Origin: Hymenopus coronatus
Lineage: Eukaryota; Arthropoda; Insecta; Mantodea; Hymenopodidae
DNA: 64,000 nucleotides
Direction: 5' to 3'
NCBI GenBank assembly: GCA_030762935.1
Contig: CM060900.1
Coordinates: forward strand, 396,259,132 to 396,323,131
A model generated the notes under the pieces. It had not been told where the DNA came from, made no database searches, and saw only the letters and a list, made by a program, of their open reading frames with translations. Below are positions 35,726 to 46,429 of the stretch, piece after piece. The translations under genes and the position numbers were made by a program. The stretch's first letter is position 1. Every line of letters starts with the position of its first letter.

Positions 35726-35837
35726 CCATGCAGCTCATTTGAATTCAGATAAAGCTTAGCATAAGTAGCTACATTACACATTTCGTTCTAGATTCAAAGG
35801 GAATGGTGATTATAAGATGTTTACCAATGTAATCTAC

Positions 35838-36730
35838 GAGGGCTGTTCAAAAAAGTCCGAAACCTTTTTATTTTTATTTATTTTTTATTTTATTTATTTA
35901 TTTATTTGTTTTCTTTTTTCTCAGTAACTTCCATGATCATTTCCTGTCTGCCGTACGAATATTTGAAAAGAGCGAGATTTATGTATAATTTCCATAGGCG
36001 ACAGCAGTCTCGTATCGGTAGGTTGATGGCGATGGTCTCTTTTGTAGACCATACTTGCATTTCGCATACCACAAAATAGAGGTGAGCTGAAAGGAGTTTT
36101 TGGAATAGATTATCACCATTGATTGAATCTGGTTGTTTCATTACGATCCAGAAGGAAAACTAGTCAGCGCAGTGTGGAAATTGCCAGGTTCTCAAACACC
36201 AAGAAAGGTGAAACTTGTTCCAACTGTGAAAGTGGCGATGATCACATTTTTGACTTTACCAGCATGCAATTCCCCCTCACACTAATGTTACGCAGCACAC
36301 TGCACCAAAATATTCGCTAAACTGAGGAAGCCAATTGCAAGAAACGACCAAACTTGGTGACGACTTTATCATGATAATGCGCGGCATCATATCGCAAATC
36401 AAGTCTTGCAGTTTCTGGCTCAATTCAACATTACCTGTGTAACATATCCGCTCGATATTCCCGATATTGTACCTTTTGTTATTATTTTATTCCCTTCACT
36501 AAATCGGCATTCAATTTGAGAATTCTGAAGCAGAGCTAAAAAAAAAAAAAAAATGAAGCGATTGTCAATGACTTAACAAAGAATGGTCTGCGCCTTGTGT
36601 TCGATGGCTGGCAGAGACGCAGTTGAAATAGGAGCGGATTACTTTGAGAAAATCGTGAAAACATTGAAATGAAAGTATCAGCTTTAGTTTTCGTTGATAA
36701 CTCTCGTATATGCTGGTCTTGAGCAATTAT
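35838..36730 (+). mobile_element. mariner/Tc1 transposon relic (plus strand)
   Basis: Left end TACGAGGGCTGTTCAAAAAA (35837-35856), followed by GTCCGAAACC, is a classic mariner inverted-repeat start. A TTTATT-rich expansion follows (35867-35908). From 36150 onwards broken plus frames read like a mariner transposase: LVSAVWKLPG, then YHDNARHHIANQVLQFLAQF (about 36370-36427) with the second catalytic Asp in HDNA, then degraded PDI..., and NGLRLVFDGWQRR near the C-terminus (36580-36624). Stops, frameshifts and a 15-bp A run (36539-36553) break it. No right inverted end found, so it is truncated on that side. Confidence 0.75.
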
Positions 36731-36744
36731 TTGGAATAAATTGT

Positions 36745-36870
36745 GTGTTTTAAATATATTGTATTATATTATATATAATATTATATAGTATTATATATTA
36801 TATATATGTTTTGAATTATATATTTTACATTATACATTTTATTTTTTATTATATATTGTATATATTACAT
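36745..36870. repeat. TATA-rich low-complexity tract
   Basis: About 125 bp of TATATTATATATAAT-type sequence, nearly pure A/T, directly after the mariner relic. Many overlapping palindromes; expected to be hard to sequence and align. Confidence 0.9.
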
Positions 36871-36874
36871 GTGC

Positions 36875-37765
36875 TAGGTTTATGTCTAGATCTTAGGAAA
36901 ATCATTCCGAATGAAGTACCTACTTCTCATGTTATTCCCGAAAAAAAAAAAACGTAAATAAACACTTAAATGCAAAATATTTACATGATATTTACTAAAC
37001 AAGTTGAGGGCTAGAATGTTGAATTCCGTCGACAAACAGAACGCCTCCCGATGTCAAGAAAAATCCCGTTTGGCCGTCCAAGCATCCATACAAGGCTCTC
37101 GGACTAGTGATGTGATACCGCAATGGATGCAAAGGGTAAAGTCATTGCACTAAATTGAAGGATAAGAGCGCTCGGAGTACTTTGAAGGACACTTTGTTGA
37201 AAGAGGCAATAATGAAAGGAGGGAATTTTAGAAGAAAGCCTGGGTGCGGCCGTCAATGATTCCAGTCCCTAATGGGATGCTGCAAGACAATACTATTTCA
37301 CCACTTCAGGAACCTTGTGCACTGTTGCTTGCTTCACAGATTGAAGGGACACATTCATGGCTGAATCAAGACCTGACGTTAGGCCGACACCGAAGTATTA
37401 AACATGATTTTATTTTCTGAAATATTAGAGCTACAGATTTTTTTGTGTGTGCGAGCACTAGCAGTAATTAAGGTTGTGTGTGCACAATATACCATTGCAT
37501 TCTGGAGGTGTAAATTTGCACCAATTTTAATAGCTATAATCGGAAACTCTCTTCCGATAGCTATACTAAAGGTATACTTTTTTATAGTTACGTCCTCTTA
37601 ATACGAATTGCACTGGGGAGATTCTCATGGTTTTGATAGTTTAACTTTAAAAACATTTTAAATGTGAAACGTCATCAAAAGTGCGCATGATTAAGAAAAC
37701 ATATTTCCCTATTAAAACTAAACAATTGCTAATACGCTGAGTTTCAACCAGATCTTTTATTACAC
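36875..37765. other. Intergenic DNA, nothing recognised
   Basis: A moderately GC-rich part (37030-37390) has no long frame on either strand and no repeat match in the window. Confidence 0.4.
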
Positions 37766-37778
37766 ATATTCTTAAGTG

Positions 37779-38129
37779 AGGCGGCGCCATGGCTGGGTAG
37801 TTCAACTACTCGCCTCTCACCTAGGCGGCCCTGGCTCAATCCCAGGAACATATGTGGGATTTATGGTGGGCGAAGCTGCGCTAAGAGGAGTTTCTTCGGG
37901 TTTTCCGGTTTTCTCCGCAATTTATTCCACCAATATTTACATCACTATCTTTCTCGTTATCCACCTCACCGTCATTTCACATCGTGCACTTCCTCAGTTG
38001 CATACTAGGCATCGGGCTGAACACCCATCCTCCTGGTTTTTCTCTGATGCAAAACCTCAGCTTCTCAACAGGCGTCTGACCCGGCCGGAGACTTGTAAGT
38101 GTGGAGGAGGCCAAATAAAGAAAGAAAGA
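37779..38129 (+). mobile_element. tRNA-derived SINE, local family B2 (family B head, different tail)
   Basis: The head has GGTAGTTCAACTACTCGCCT and CTCACCTAGGCGGCCCTGG, then B box GGCTCAATCCCAGG. The next part, ATATGTGGGATTTATGGTGG and TTTTCCGGTTTTCTCCGC, aligns with family B1. After about 37960 it diverges: B1 has TGCGGTGCC and GCGGGCGTTAAA, whereas this copy has GCATCGGGCTGAACACCC, CAACAGGCGTCTGACCC and a GGCCAAATAAAGAAAGAAAG end. Exact 11-bp flanking repeat ATTCTTAAGTG at 37768-37778 and 38130-38140 shows that it moved as one unit. The 140-codon frame is incidental. Confidence 0.9.
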
Positions 38130-38466
38130 ATTCTTAAGTGCAATGTGGAAAATTTTCAGATCTCTATACTTTGGGTGAGAAGAAAATTAGGAAAATAAAA
38201 ACATGAAATTAAGTAAATGACGCATCACTTATCTGGACAGAATGCAAATTAAATGAAGCAGCACGTTAAAATGGCTTCCAAACCTGTGTTACATCCACTC
38301 TAGGGTATTAAAACTTCGCAAATATTTAGTTTAAAGCTAGAGTACAGTTTTTGCACAAAATCAATTTTTTGTACCAAAACAGCTGAGAAAAGAAATGTGA
38401 CTTCATATAACACAATGGGTTGCTATCAAATATTTATCAACATATGCTCATAGCGTAAAACTCAAG

Positions 38467-38467
<1 letters not shown>

Positions 38468-38508
<41 letters not shown>
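38468..38508. repeat. (TA)n microsatellite
   Basis: About 40 bp of uninterrupted TA dinucleotides. Confidence 0.95.
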
Positions 38509-38589
38509 TCGCATTACCTTCTGTACTTGCTCGTCTATTGCATTAGGCCAAAGCAACGACAAAACCGGGTCGCTGTGAATTTCCATGCT

Positions 38590-39069
38590 TTCTACATTAC
38601 TGGAACAATAAACGAATTGAGAATTAATCTCGAAAAAGTATAAGTATTTGAAAATTCAAAACAATAACGAAGAATATCTTGAAAATTGTCAAGATCCTGC
38701 AAAAACTTTACATAAATTGCATGCTTTAGCGATAGCTACATTTTTGCGGGTTCAAGTTTTGAATACCTAGTACGGTTTACCGGTTACATGTTTCGAAATG
38801 AAGTGAACTGTACAGGGTATTCCAGAAAATTCAAGACATACATTATTTATCTTGCGAATATATTATACTACAGTAAATAACTTAAACATTACAATCTTTT
38901 TGAGAGAATAAGAAATAAAGATTCATTTCATTTGAAGTTTAGTTTTGCGCAGAAGCTTTTCTTGACAATTTTTGCATTGAATCATTGAAAACAGCTGAAA
39001 TTGTTTTATGTTAAACCGACTTTTTGTTTTTGAGTTACGATGCTTACTGCACAAACAGTCACTCTCGCG

Positions 39070-39101
<32 letters not shown>

Positions 39102-39110
39102 CGCACACAT
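38590..39110 (-). repeat. Repeat X, copy 3, with expanded (CG)n(CA)n tract
   Basis: Minus-strand landmarks match other copies: ACCGGTAAACCGTACTAG near 38760-38785, TTTTGCAGGATCTTGACAA, and a GCAGTAAGCATCGTAACTC segment aligned with the CAGCGTAGC part of copy 2. The CG/CA tract at 39066-39106 sits at the position of the short GTGCGTGTGTG tract of copy 2. The 3' part of the repeat is missing. Confidence 0.6.
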
Positions 39111-39549
39111 TTGAACCTTTTTGTAAGATTGCTTTGTATTTATCTTTTTTATTTATTCAATGAATTTTTGGCAGGAATGCAATCCTTCATTTATCTGTTC
39201 AAACCTAAATAGTATAAGAAAACAAAATAAGTAATATTTTCAAATTAATAAAATTACTATATGTAGTTAGTTCCAGCCAGAGTATAATGCCGCCAAAAGG
39301 AAGAGTACATTATATACAAGTATATAGTAAAATAATATTAAACCTTAAACATAATACTAAAATTATTGTTGGATTGTGCTGCGAAAGAAATAATTACGTA
39401 ATTTGTTTTTGCAATCTATAACTCTCCCCTGGCCGGTTGATGAAAAACTCTTTGTCAGTTATTAAATTGGTAATAAACACATTAGCAGTAACCAATTTCA
39501 AGACTATTAAAGATCTGATATGTTTCATTCTCTTGAATTTCCTACATCT

Positions 39550-39779
39550 CTGTAACAAAGTATTGTTAAAATGCTGATTATTCTATCTACTTCATGCTAA
39601 TCGAGATAAATATTAGCAGATATGGTCTTATTACTTACTTCCTTGTAAGTAGGAGGGAAATGAGGATACACTAGGCTAAATCGATAATCAAATGTTTTAA
39701 AAACTGGTTACTATGTGTTTGTTATCCAGTTCTTTGCACATGTGCTGTCGGCAAATTCTTTGACATCGAAGCCATGTAT
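39550..39779 (-). repeat. Repeat X, copy 4 (3' part), cut off by an LTR
   Basis: Plus-strand text ATGCTAATCGAGATAAATAT, CTTATTACTTACTTCCTTG and CACTAGGCTAAATCGATAAT is the reverse complement of the 3' third of repeat X. It stops at 39779, where the LTR at 39780 starts, as if the LTR element had inserted into it. I did not find the missing part on the far side. Confidence 0.65.
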
Positions 39780-40091
39780 TGTTACACCTGAGCGAGTTTG
39801 TGACCTGCGAGGTTTGCATGTGCGACTGCTCCTAGAAGTTTCCTTACATGTGATCGAAAGGTATAAAAAAAGAGAATGAGCTCTAAAGAGCTGATTTCAA
39901 CTGGGAATACATAGTGCGTAGCAGTTGAGTCAGTTTCGACGGAATGTTCGTAGTGGTCGCCACAGCGACTGTCGAAAGTAAACGACAGAACTGTTTCGGA
40001 AGCATCTAAGAATGTGAACAAATTTTTCTTGATAATCAGGGAAGGAACAAACATTTGTTTGTTGAAGCAATAAAGAAGAGTTTTTGTTACA
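39780..40091 (+). mobile_element. LTR of a Ty3/gypsy-like retrotransposon (copy 2)
   Basis: 312 bp starting TGTTACACC and ending TTTTTGTTACA. It has a TATA box (GTATAAAAAAAG, 39861-39872) and AATAAA (40069-40074) in the order expected for promoter and polyadenylation. Directly downstream is CTGGTGACAGAAGTACAC, a disturbed primer-binding region with a partial duplication (ACTGGTGACAGAAGT / ACTGGTAACAGAAGT). The same LTR-to-gag arrangement is seen at 15365-16012. Confidence 0.65.
39862..39869 (+). promoter_or_regulatory. TATA box of the LTR
   Basis: TATAAAAA lies 82 bp into the LTR, as expected for RNA polymerase II initiation in LTR retrotransposons. Activity is not implied because the element is broken. 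Confidence 0.5.
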
Positions 40092-41530
40092 CTGGTGACA
40101 GAAGTACACTGGTAACAGAAGTAGGACACTGGTGGAGATGATGAAATTTCACTCGAGGAGATAAAGAACATGAAAACCGGAGAGGACGGAATGAAAACGG
40201 AAGTGAAATCAGGAGCGGAAAACATGGAAAAATTCAACTCGGAATGGACGAAATGAAATGCGAAACGGAAAAAAATTGGAGAAAATGCTACTTAGAATGG
40301 ATGAAATTAAGAATGAAGAAGATGATAGAATCCGAAATTGAGAAATGAGAACCGAGATGGAAACGGGAATGGAGAAGATGCTTTGCGGAATGGGTAAAAT
40401 GGAGCACAAAATGGTGCAGGCGCCTCATTCCTTCTAGACGATATGACCCTTAGCGAAGCTCAACGAGTTAGCCGAGCCTTGATAACAAGTCAGCAAATAG
40501 TTACAATAACAAAAATCTCTCCTTGTTAATGATTACGTTTCGGGAATTCATCGCGTTCAGTTGACTACAAAGTGTGTTGTGTTACGGGTTTGTGCCATTG
40601 CCAGTGTTTTAACGAGAGATGCTTAGTTATTAATGAAAATGACGGTACCTCAGAAAGAGGAGGAAGCAGAGGAAGAGGAAGGAGAAGAAGAGGGAGAAAT
40701 GTCGGGAATAGAAGAAATGCAAAAAATTAGGTGTAAAGTTTAGTGTAAGTAGAAACTGAGGATGAGAGTGAATACATGTGACTGACATAATTGGAAGTGT
40801 GATATTTGCTTTGTAGGGACTGTACTTTTGTAGCGTGGAGACATGAAAATATGGTACACAGCATCTGACTGCCGTTCCTACTTCTATGTACCAATGTTTC
40901 TATAGAGGAGATTAAGTGACTCGCATCTAACCTCTCATTTAAAAATGTCATTCGCCAAGAATTGGGGCGCGACTTGTATCCAGCATGGACAAGATGGAAG
41001 AGAGATTTTTTTTTGGTAGTGTTTAACGCCCGCTTTTACAGCTCTGGCACCGCAGGCGATGACACTGATGATACATGAAGATGGAGCCCCGGTGGAATGT
41101 GATGGTGGGGGAAACCGGAGAACCCGGAAAAAACCCGCCTATGCGCCGCTTTGTCCACCACAAATCTCACATGCGGTCGCTTGGGATCGAACTCAGGCGT
41201 TTAGGTGAGAGGCGAGTGGCCTGATCACTCGGCCACGACGCGGCCTGGAAGAGAGAATGAACTCGGGAATGAAGAGGATGCGGAAGAAAATAAAGACAAA
41301 TGAAATGTGGAACGGAAAACCTGAGGAAGGAGATATGGAACAAAATTGACGAGCATCTGGCCGGCGTGAAAATGGAAGTGGAAGACATTGGGGAGTTTGG
41401 TGGAACGATGAAAGATTACGATCAACGACTTAATACCCTGAAGGGGAGATTCCACGGAAGCGTAAAGAACTCGCGGACCTCACACGTGTCCACTAACGCA
41501 GGTCTAACAATGCACAATCGGCTATGACTT
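40092..41530 (+). pseudogene. Degenerate gag region of the LTR retrotransposon (copy 2), interrupted
   Basis: After the primer-binding region, fragments in several plus frames encode Met/Glu/Lys-rich peptide of GMEKM, MDEIK type, suggesting a coiled-coil gag N-terminus. The part at 40440-40970 does not fit gag and includes a purine-rich block (40648-40699); it may be another insertion. Gag-like sequence resumes at about 40980 (GGACAAGATGGAAGAGAGA), is split by the SINE at 41006-41245, then continues to CTTAATACCCTGAAGGGGAG (41429-41448), which matches copy 1. No pol genes follow. Confidence 0.55.
41006..41245 (-). mobile_element. tRNA-derived SINE, local family B1, inserted in the gag
   Basis: Minus strand: GGCCGCGTCGTGGCCGAGTG (A box), GAGTTCGATCCCAAGCGACC (B box and junction), then the full B1 body and an AGCGGGCGTTAAACACTACC end with A tail (T run 41006-41013 on plus). 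The exact 11-bp flanking repeat TGGAAGAGAGA at 40995-41005 and 41246-41256 fixes the boundaries. The undamaged A box makes this the best B1 reference here. Confidence 0.95.
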
Positions 41531-41830
41531 TCAAAGCAAGCTGTGCGGCGATTCGTCGTAGAGCCTAGCCATAATACACAATGCACTACTTACACTTCTC
41601 AGCCTTCGGAATTCAGTGAATGTGCTAATGTACTGCGAACGTTGTGGTATCTGCTGTTATTAGTAGTTCGCCTTTGGGACATGATCGCAACACCTCACTC
41701 ACATGTGTGTATCTTGCTGCTGGATATTTTAGGTGTCTCTCATGATAACATAAGTCTAACAGTAATATATGACTTGGTAGAATACAAAAATCAATATATG
41801 TTATCCACATATTTTCTATGTTTCTATATA
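41531..41830. other. Intergenic DNA between gag relic and mariner
   Basis: A 102-codon plus frame (41543-41851) and an 83-codon minus frame (41625-41876) overlap here; neither is recognised. Confidence 0.4.
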
Positions 41831-42433
41831 CAAGGCGTGTCCGGAAAGTAAGTACTATTTGGTCTACTGCTACCACCTCACTATTGTCTGAGGTCCACAG
41901 GTGCTCTGGTTCATTGTCTACCCACTGGCGCCATTACAGATGGATCGTGTTGTGTTTACAGCTATTAGTGATCACTGAAAATGTTTTAAGACCATTTCTG
42001 AGCCCGCCGAATCTGAAGTGCGTTCCGTAATATGGTTTCTGTATGCCAGGAATGTTTAGCTAGTAAAATTTGTCGTTAACCTCTAGAGACTTTTGGTGAA
42101 AATATACCGACAGATGGAATGGTGAGAAAGTGGGCTAGGAAATTCAATGCTGGACGATCCAGCGAATGAGGTAATTCGTGAAAACAGAGGTTCACAATAA
42201 GAGTGCTTTGTGATGTGTTTCCACAAATCACGGTGTTCAACAGTGGTTGTCTTCACTGGCGGTAACTTTCTCTGAAGAGGGTATACAAAAGATGATCCCT
42301 TGCTACGACAAATTCCTGAACAATGGTGGCAACTATGCCGCAAAGTATGCTAATGTACAAATAATTATTTTGAAAACAAAATATTTTATTCCTTTTTTTC
42401 ACAAACCGGCACTTACTTTCCGTACACCCCTCG
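41831..42433 (+). mobile_element. Internally deleted mariner element, 603 bp, with inverted ends
   Basis: Inverted termini of 23 bp match at 20 of 23 positions: left CAAGGCGTGTCCGGAAAGTA (41831-41850), right CTTACTTTCCGTACACCCC (42412-42430) in reverse. The left flank is TATA; the right TA is not preserved. Inside, the transposase N-terminus can be read (EVRSVIWFLYARN..., then DGMVRKWARKFNAGRSSE near 42110-42165) and the C-terminus (WLSSLAVTFSEEGIQKMIPC near 42245-42305). The catalytic middle is missing. It could move only if another mariner supplied transposase. Confidence 0.85.
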
Positions 42434-42439
42434 TTCTTT

Positions 42440-43275
42440 TTCACCTTCCTTTATTTTGGCTGGTAGAAAGTAGTAAATATGCAGGTTACATTTCTGTAAC
42501 AGAAGGAATTAAGTACGTATAAATGATGTGAAATTTGTAAAACCACAAATACTATAATTTGAATAAACTATTTGGAGTTTAGCAAATAGCACGTTTTGTT
42601 ATAAATTTTCTTTAGTCTATCTTTGTGTAAAAGCAGTCTGTCAGCTACTTGAAAATATTCGCGAGGTAGCATGGCTTATAAGAGGTTCAGCGACAGAGAG
42701 TAAATAACAGCAAAGATGTAATCACCGCCGGTGTAACGTTATTAGGTTAAAGATACGATGGAGCTGTTCTCTTGAAAACCCTTGTGTATCGTAACGGGAC
42801 GGTTGGTAATGCCGGTCGAGTACTTCCTCCAATAATTCCTCATAAATATGTATCAGCTGTTCATGGCATATTTCCTCAACTCGTGAAAATAATAGCAGCA
42901 AGAGGGATCGAGTTGAGCACCAATTCTTCAAACTACAAATCCTCTTTACGCAGAGAGAAATAAAAAGCTTCAAATATTAACGTCAAACTTCTAACGTCGC
43001 ATTTATGATCTTGGCGTTTTTGGAGAGCTTTTCTTTCATGATTAGAATCAGTTATTAGCTCGTCCAACTGCCTACTATTCCGGAGTACCAGAATTTGAAT
43101 CCTGGTTTGGAAAATTTCCTTTTAAAAGAGTCCTCTCTAAATGAATTAGCCGCATCTACATAATAAAACTATAGTCCTACCTGAAAACATCACCCCTTTT
43201 AACAAATGTGTTTGGTTCCACTCACACAAATTTCTCAACTCGCTGTTCCACCAACTATTCTTACATACATTACTA
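42440..43275. other. Intergenic DNA with a weak tRNA-like patch
   Basis: At 43055-43110 GCTCGTCCAACTGCC and GAATTTGAATCCTGG resemble A and B boxes, but there is no matching copy and no flanking duplication. The rest is unrecognised. Confidence 0.4.
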
Positions 43276-43289
43276 AACTAAAATAAAAA

Positions 43290-43556
43290 TGTTTAAGTCC
43301 CACTAGAAGGAGATTGGCATGTTGGGATCTACTGGCTGAACAGATCAACTGGCAAAACATGGCCATTTTCTGGCTAAAATGTGCGAAGACAGATCAACTT
43401 TGCTCAGTTAGTCTAGAGTCAATCTATCTCTGTTTCCTCTTTCTTTTTGTTACTTTTCTTTTTTGTTTTTATTTGTCACGCCCAGCAAACCATGTAGTAA
43501 GTGTTTGTCTAATACTTTTAATAATTTGACATCAATAAAGATATCTATCTATTTAA
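43290..43556 (+). repeat. Possible LINE 3' end with ATCT tail
   Basis: A T-rich 3'-UTR-like stretch ends TTTGACATCAATAAAGATATCTATCTATTT (43527-43556). AATAAA followed by short ATCT repeats is typical of CR1/Jockey-type LINE 3' ends in insects. No coding part is readable. Confidence 0.45.
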
Positions 43557-43574
43557 CTGCAGAAGCTTACTCTT

Positions 43575-43960
43575 GTATCTACTACTTGCTAATTCAGATA
43601 AACTTTTAAATTACATCTATAAAAAGTTGTTCCAAGATACGATAGATAAAGCGATAGTCGCGTGTTTAAAGATCTTCTCCTTAGGTGAAGCCTTTGAAAT
43701 CGCACGTTTCTTACATGATCAGTAGAAGAAAACGAATAACGACTTCCGAAGTGAGGAAAGTAAAATTATTTGAAAATTCATCCCTTAATCGGGGAACATC
43801 TCGGAAATAACCACACAAAATTGACATCAAGCGTTTACTTTAACGACTGCACATTTTTTGTGTAGGAAGATTTTGTCTACCTGTTACGGTTTACCAGTTA
43901 TTCAAAAGTCATCAGGATGAAGAGCACTTAGGGGCTATTCCCAAAAAACATATTCTCTCT
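43575..43960 (-). repeat. Repeat X, copy 5, degraded
   Basis: Plus-strand text reads as the reverse complement of the repeat: TGCTAATTCAGATAAAC, GATAAAGCGATAGTC, GTAGGAAGATTTTGTCTACC, TTACGGTTTACCAGTTATTC and GGGGCTATTCCC. It is followed by CTCTCT and GTGTGT simple sequence at 43963-44000, which does not sit at the microsatellite position of the other copies. Confidence 0.6.
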
Positions 43961-44001
43961 CTCTCGCTCTCTCTGTGCGTGTGTATGTGTGTGTGTGCGC
44001 T
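43961..44001. repeat. (CT)n(GT)n microsatellite
   Basis: TCTCTCTCTCTCGCTCTCTC followed by GTGTGTATGTGTGTGTGTGCGC. Confidence 0.9.
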
Positions 44002-44504
44002 TTGGTGGTCTTACAAGTATTTATTTACAAATTTAAAAGTGAGAACGTCAGATAAAAACGAACTCAAATTGAAGTCAGATGTACCAAAGTAAGAAATCTC
44101 CAGAGAGAAAATAGTAGGCATAAGTTATCGAATATCGTGATTTATAGCTAACAGTAGCCGTTAATAATCAGGGGTAAGAAATTCATTGTAAAAGTTTTAC
44201 ATGTAAAGATAAAAGAATAACTATAAACTTGAATATAAGACCTAATTTGCCTAGCACACCAGGTGGTTGTAATAATTTTTGGATCAAGCATATGCTTAAC
44301 ATAAACAAAATACTTTAAATACTAGCGAAGAAGTTATTACTGACAAAACAAACTTACCGCTGCTCTCGACTTGTAGCAAAAGAAGTACGTTACTCCTCGC
44401 TACTATACAACAGAAGTAATCCACCTTCCCACCTTTTGACTTGTTGTCCCCATGCCTGATTTAAAACCCGAGTAATTATCACGGATTAATATCAGCACAA
44501 CCGT

Positions 44505-44645
44505 GGCCTCGTTTCTCACCAAGGGGATTCTATTCCTGGCCACCGCATGTGGTTGACCTGTCATTGCATTCCACCGGTGCTCCATCTTCATTCCATGTCG
44601 TCTGTGGTGCCTACGTAGTAAAAGCGGACGTGAGACACTAGAAAA
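44505..44645 (+). mobile_element. tRNA-derived SINE, local family B1, degraded
   Basis: Contains TTGCATTCCACCGGTGCTCC, ATCTTCATTCCATGTCGTC and GTAGTAAAAGCGGACGTGAG, matching the 3' half of family B1. The 5' part has only TCTCACCAAGGGGATTC and GGCCACCGCATGTGG. It lies 45 bp upstream of a better copy in the same orientation. Confidence 0.65.
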
Positions 44646-44689
44646 ATCAATACAAGTATTTTAACAAACATTACTCTCTGGGCCACGCC

Positions 44690-44912
44690 ATGTTAGACCA
44701 CACGCCTCTCGCCTAGATGGCCCGGGTTCGATACCAAGCGACCATATGTGAGATTTATGAGGAACAAAGCTGCAAAGGGGCGGGTTTTCTCCGGATTCTC
44801 CGTTTTCCACCGCCATCGCATTCCACCGGACGCTCCATCTTCATTCCATGTATCACCAGTGTCATCGCCTGCGGTGCCATGGTAGTAAAAGCGGGTGTTA
44901 AACGCTTTCAAC
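44690..44912 (+). mobile_element. tRNA-derived SINE, local family B1
   Basis: Head ACGCCTCTCGCCTAGATGG, B box CCCGGGTTCGATACCAAG, body ATATGTGAGATTTATGAGGA, GGGGCGGGTTTTCTCCGG and GTCATCGCCTGCGGTGCC, end GTAAAAGCGGGTGTTAAACG. Frames on both strands (44693-44956, 44717-44920) are shadows of this copy. No clear flanking duplication. Confidence 0.85.
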
Positions 44913-44999
44913 CAAAATGATTCATGTTTTATTTCGATATTGTTGAGGAGATGCATAACATTTCATTCGTTTATACTAAAATATACATCGCGTGGAAAA

Positions 45000-46425
45000 T
45001 TTGAAACCGAGAATAAGAATACTAGAAAAGAGAGTATGGACCTAATAACGCCAAAAAATACATGCGATTTTAAGCTGCTTAAAACTCGTGTATTACATGT
45101 ATTCGTCCTTCTTGGTATTTTCTGCTCCTCTGCAACTAAGTTAGTACTTGAAGATTCCTGAAGATTTTGTTGAATGATTTCTTTAATTTAATACACATAA
45201 ATGAATAACAGGTAACACTTCGCAACGCTATCCAACGAGGAATTTTATGCTAATCCCTCCCAGGAGGAACGGATGAGATATAGACATTGCAGGAGGCTAC
45301 AGGCCACAGAAAGGTAGGCCCACAGAGACGCGCAGAGCTCTCTATTGATTTCAAGCTTAGTAACCTATTCACATTTGTGGGATTCTCAGAGAATGTTTCT
45401 CTCTGGCGGAACCGGGGACACTGACAACTAAACCTATATGGAACATGCAAGAGGAAAAAAGTAAATCCGTCGTAGAAGAGAAGCCTCTGTATTCGCGTTA
45501 CCAACCAGAGAAAACCACGAAAAACCAAGAATGTCTGGTCCCAGAAATCAAAGCGTCTTCAGAAAATGGGATTCGCGCATCACCGCAGAACCATCCTGAT
45601 TGCCATTACAGGTAAAACATATCCTTCCTACCAGACATATTTATATTGGAAGCTACGCCTACAGACAGACATATAGATCTCTATATATCTGCTTTAAAAG
45701 GATGTGCAGATATAAAACCCTGCATAATGCTACAGGGGAAGTTTTGTAGTGTTAACCTCACAGATGGCTATCCAAAACAATTTAGCCGTCCCTTTCTGAG
45801 CTACTGTGCTGTGAAGAAATAATGAAAAGTATATAGACAGAAACTCTTGCCATGAAATGTCTCTGTGTATTGACTATCCTAATCACTGACCGACTGTGTT
45901 ATTGATCTCCAAGATAATTGATATCTCATTGCCAGTACGTGCACCCCAATCTAATGATTTTGTGGATATTTCAACCTAGATTCGCCACCTAGTAGTTGGT
46001 AGAATTACAACTCTTGTTATAACAAATTGGGTGGCTAATATTAGCAGTCTTTATAGCACAGGATAAACGCAACAGTGCATGCCCATTATCTGCAGGCAAA
46101 CTTTTGGTGCGATATCATCTGGGTTCCCTCCTCTTTCACATACCTCATATCGGAATAAACTTGCAGAGCTTTAAAACAACTAATCTGAAAAGGTTAATGT
46201 TCCTGTTACTATGAAAGCTCTTTGATATTCCGAGGGAAAATAACATGCAGCAATTAATTCAAACTTTAGGAGACTGGAACAGAAAAAGCTTAAAAAGACC
46301 TGTGTGTTTGTTACAAATGGTTTGCTTGATGACAAATGCAGTAGGAGTTTCAAATATTCAACATCTTGTGTAGTTATGTCTCCAACCATAGAACTGTTGT
46401 ATACGGTATCCTATTAAAAGGATCA
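45000..46425. other. Intergenic DNA with one exon-like open frame
   Basis: At about 45389-45604 the plus strand is open for some 72 codons between an AG-preceded start (TTCTCAG|A, 45389) and a donor-like CAG|GTAAAA (45609-45618). The peptide is polar (EEKSKSVVEEKPLYSRYQPE) and unfamiliar. The opposite strand is also open (45250-45528), so openness alone proves little. Nothing else supported. Confidence 0.3.
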
Positions 46426-46429
46426 GTTG

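Noticed and set aside
37776..38198. 140-codon plus frame
   Set aside because: It spans a B2 SINE and both of its target duplications, so it is not a gene.
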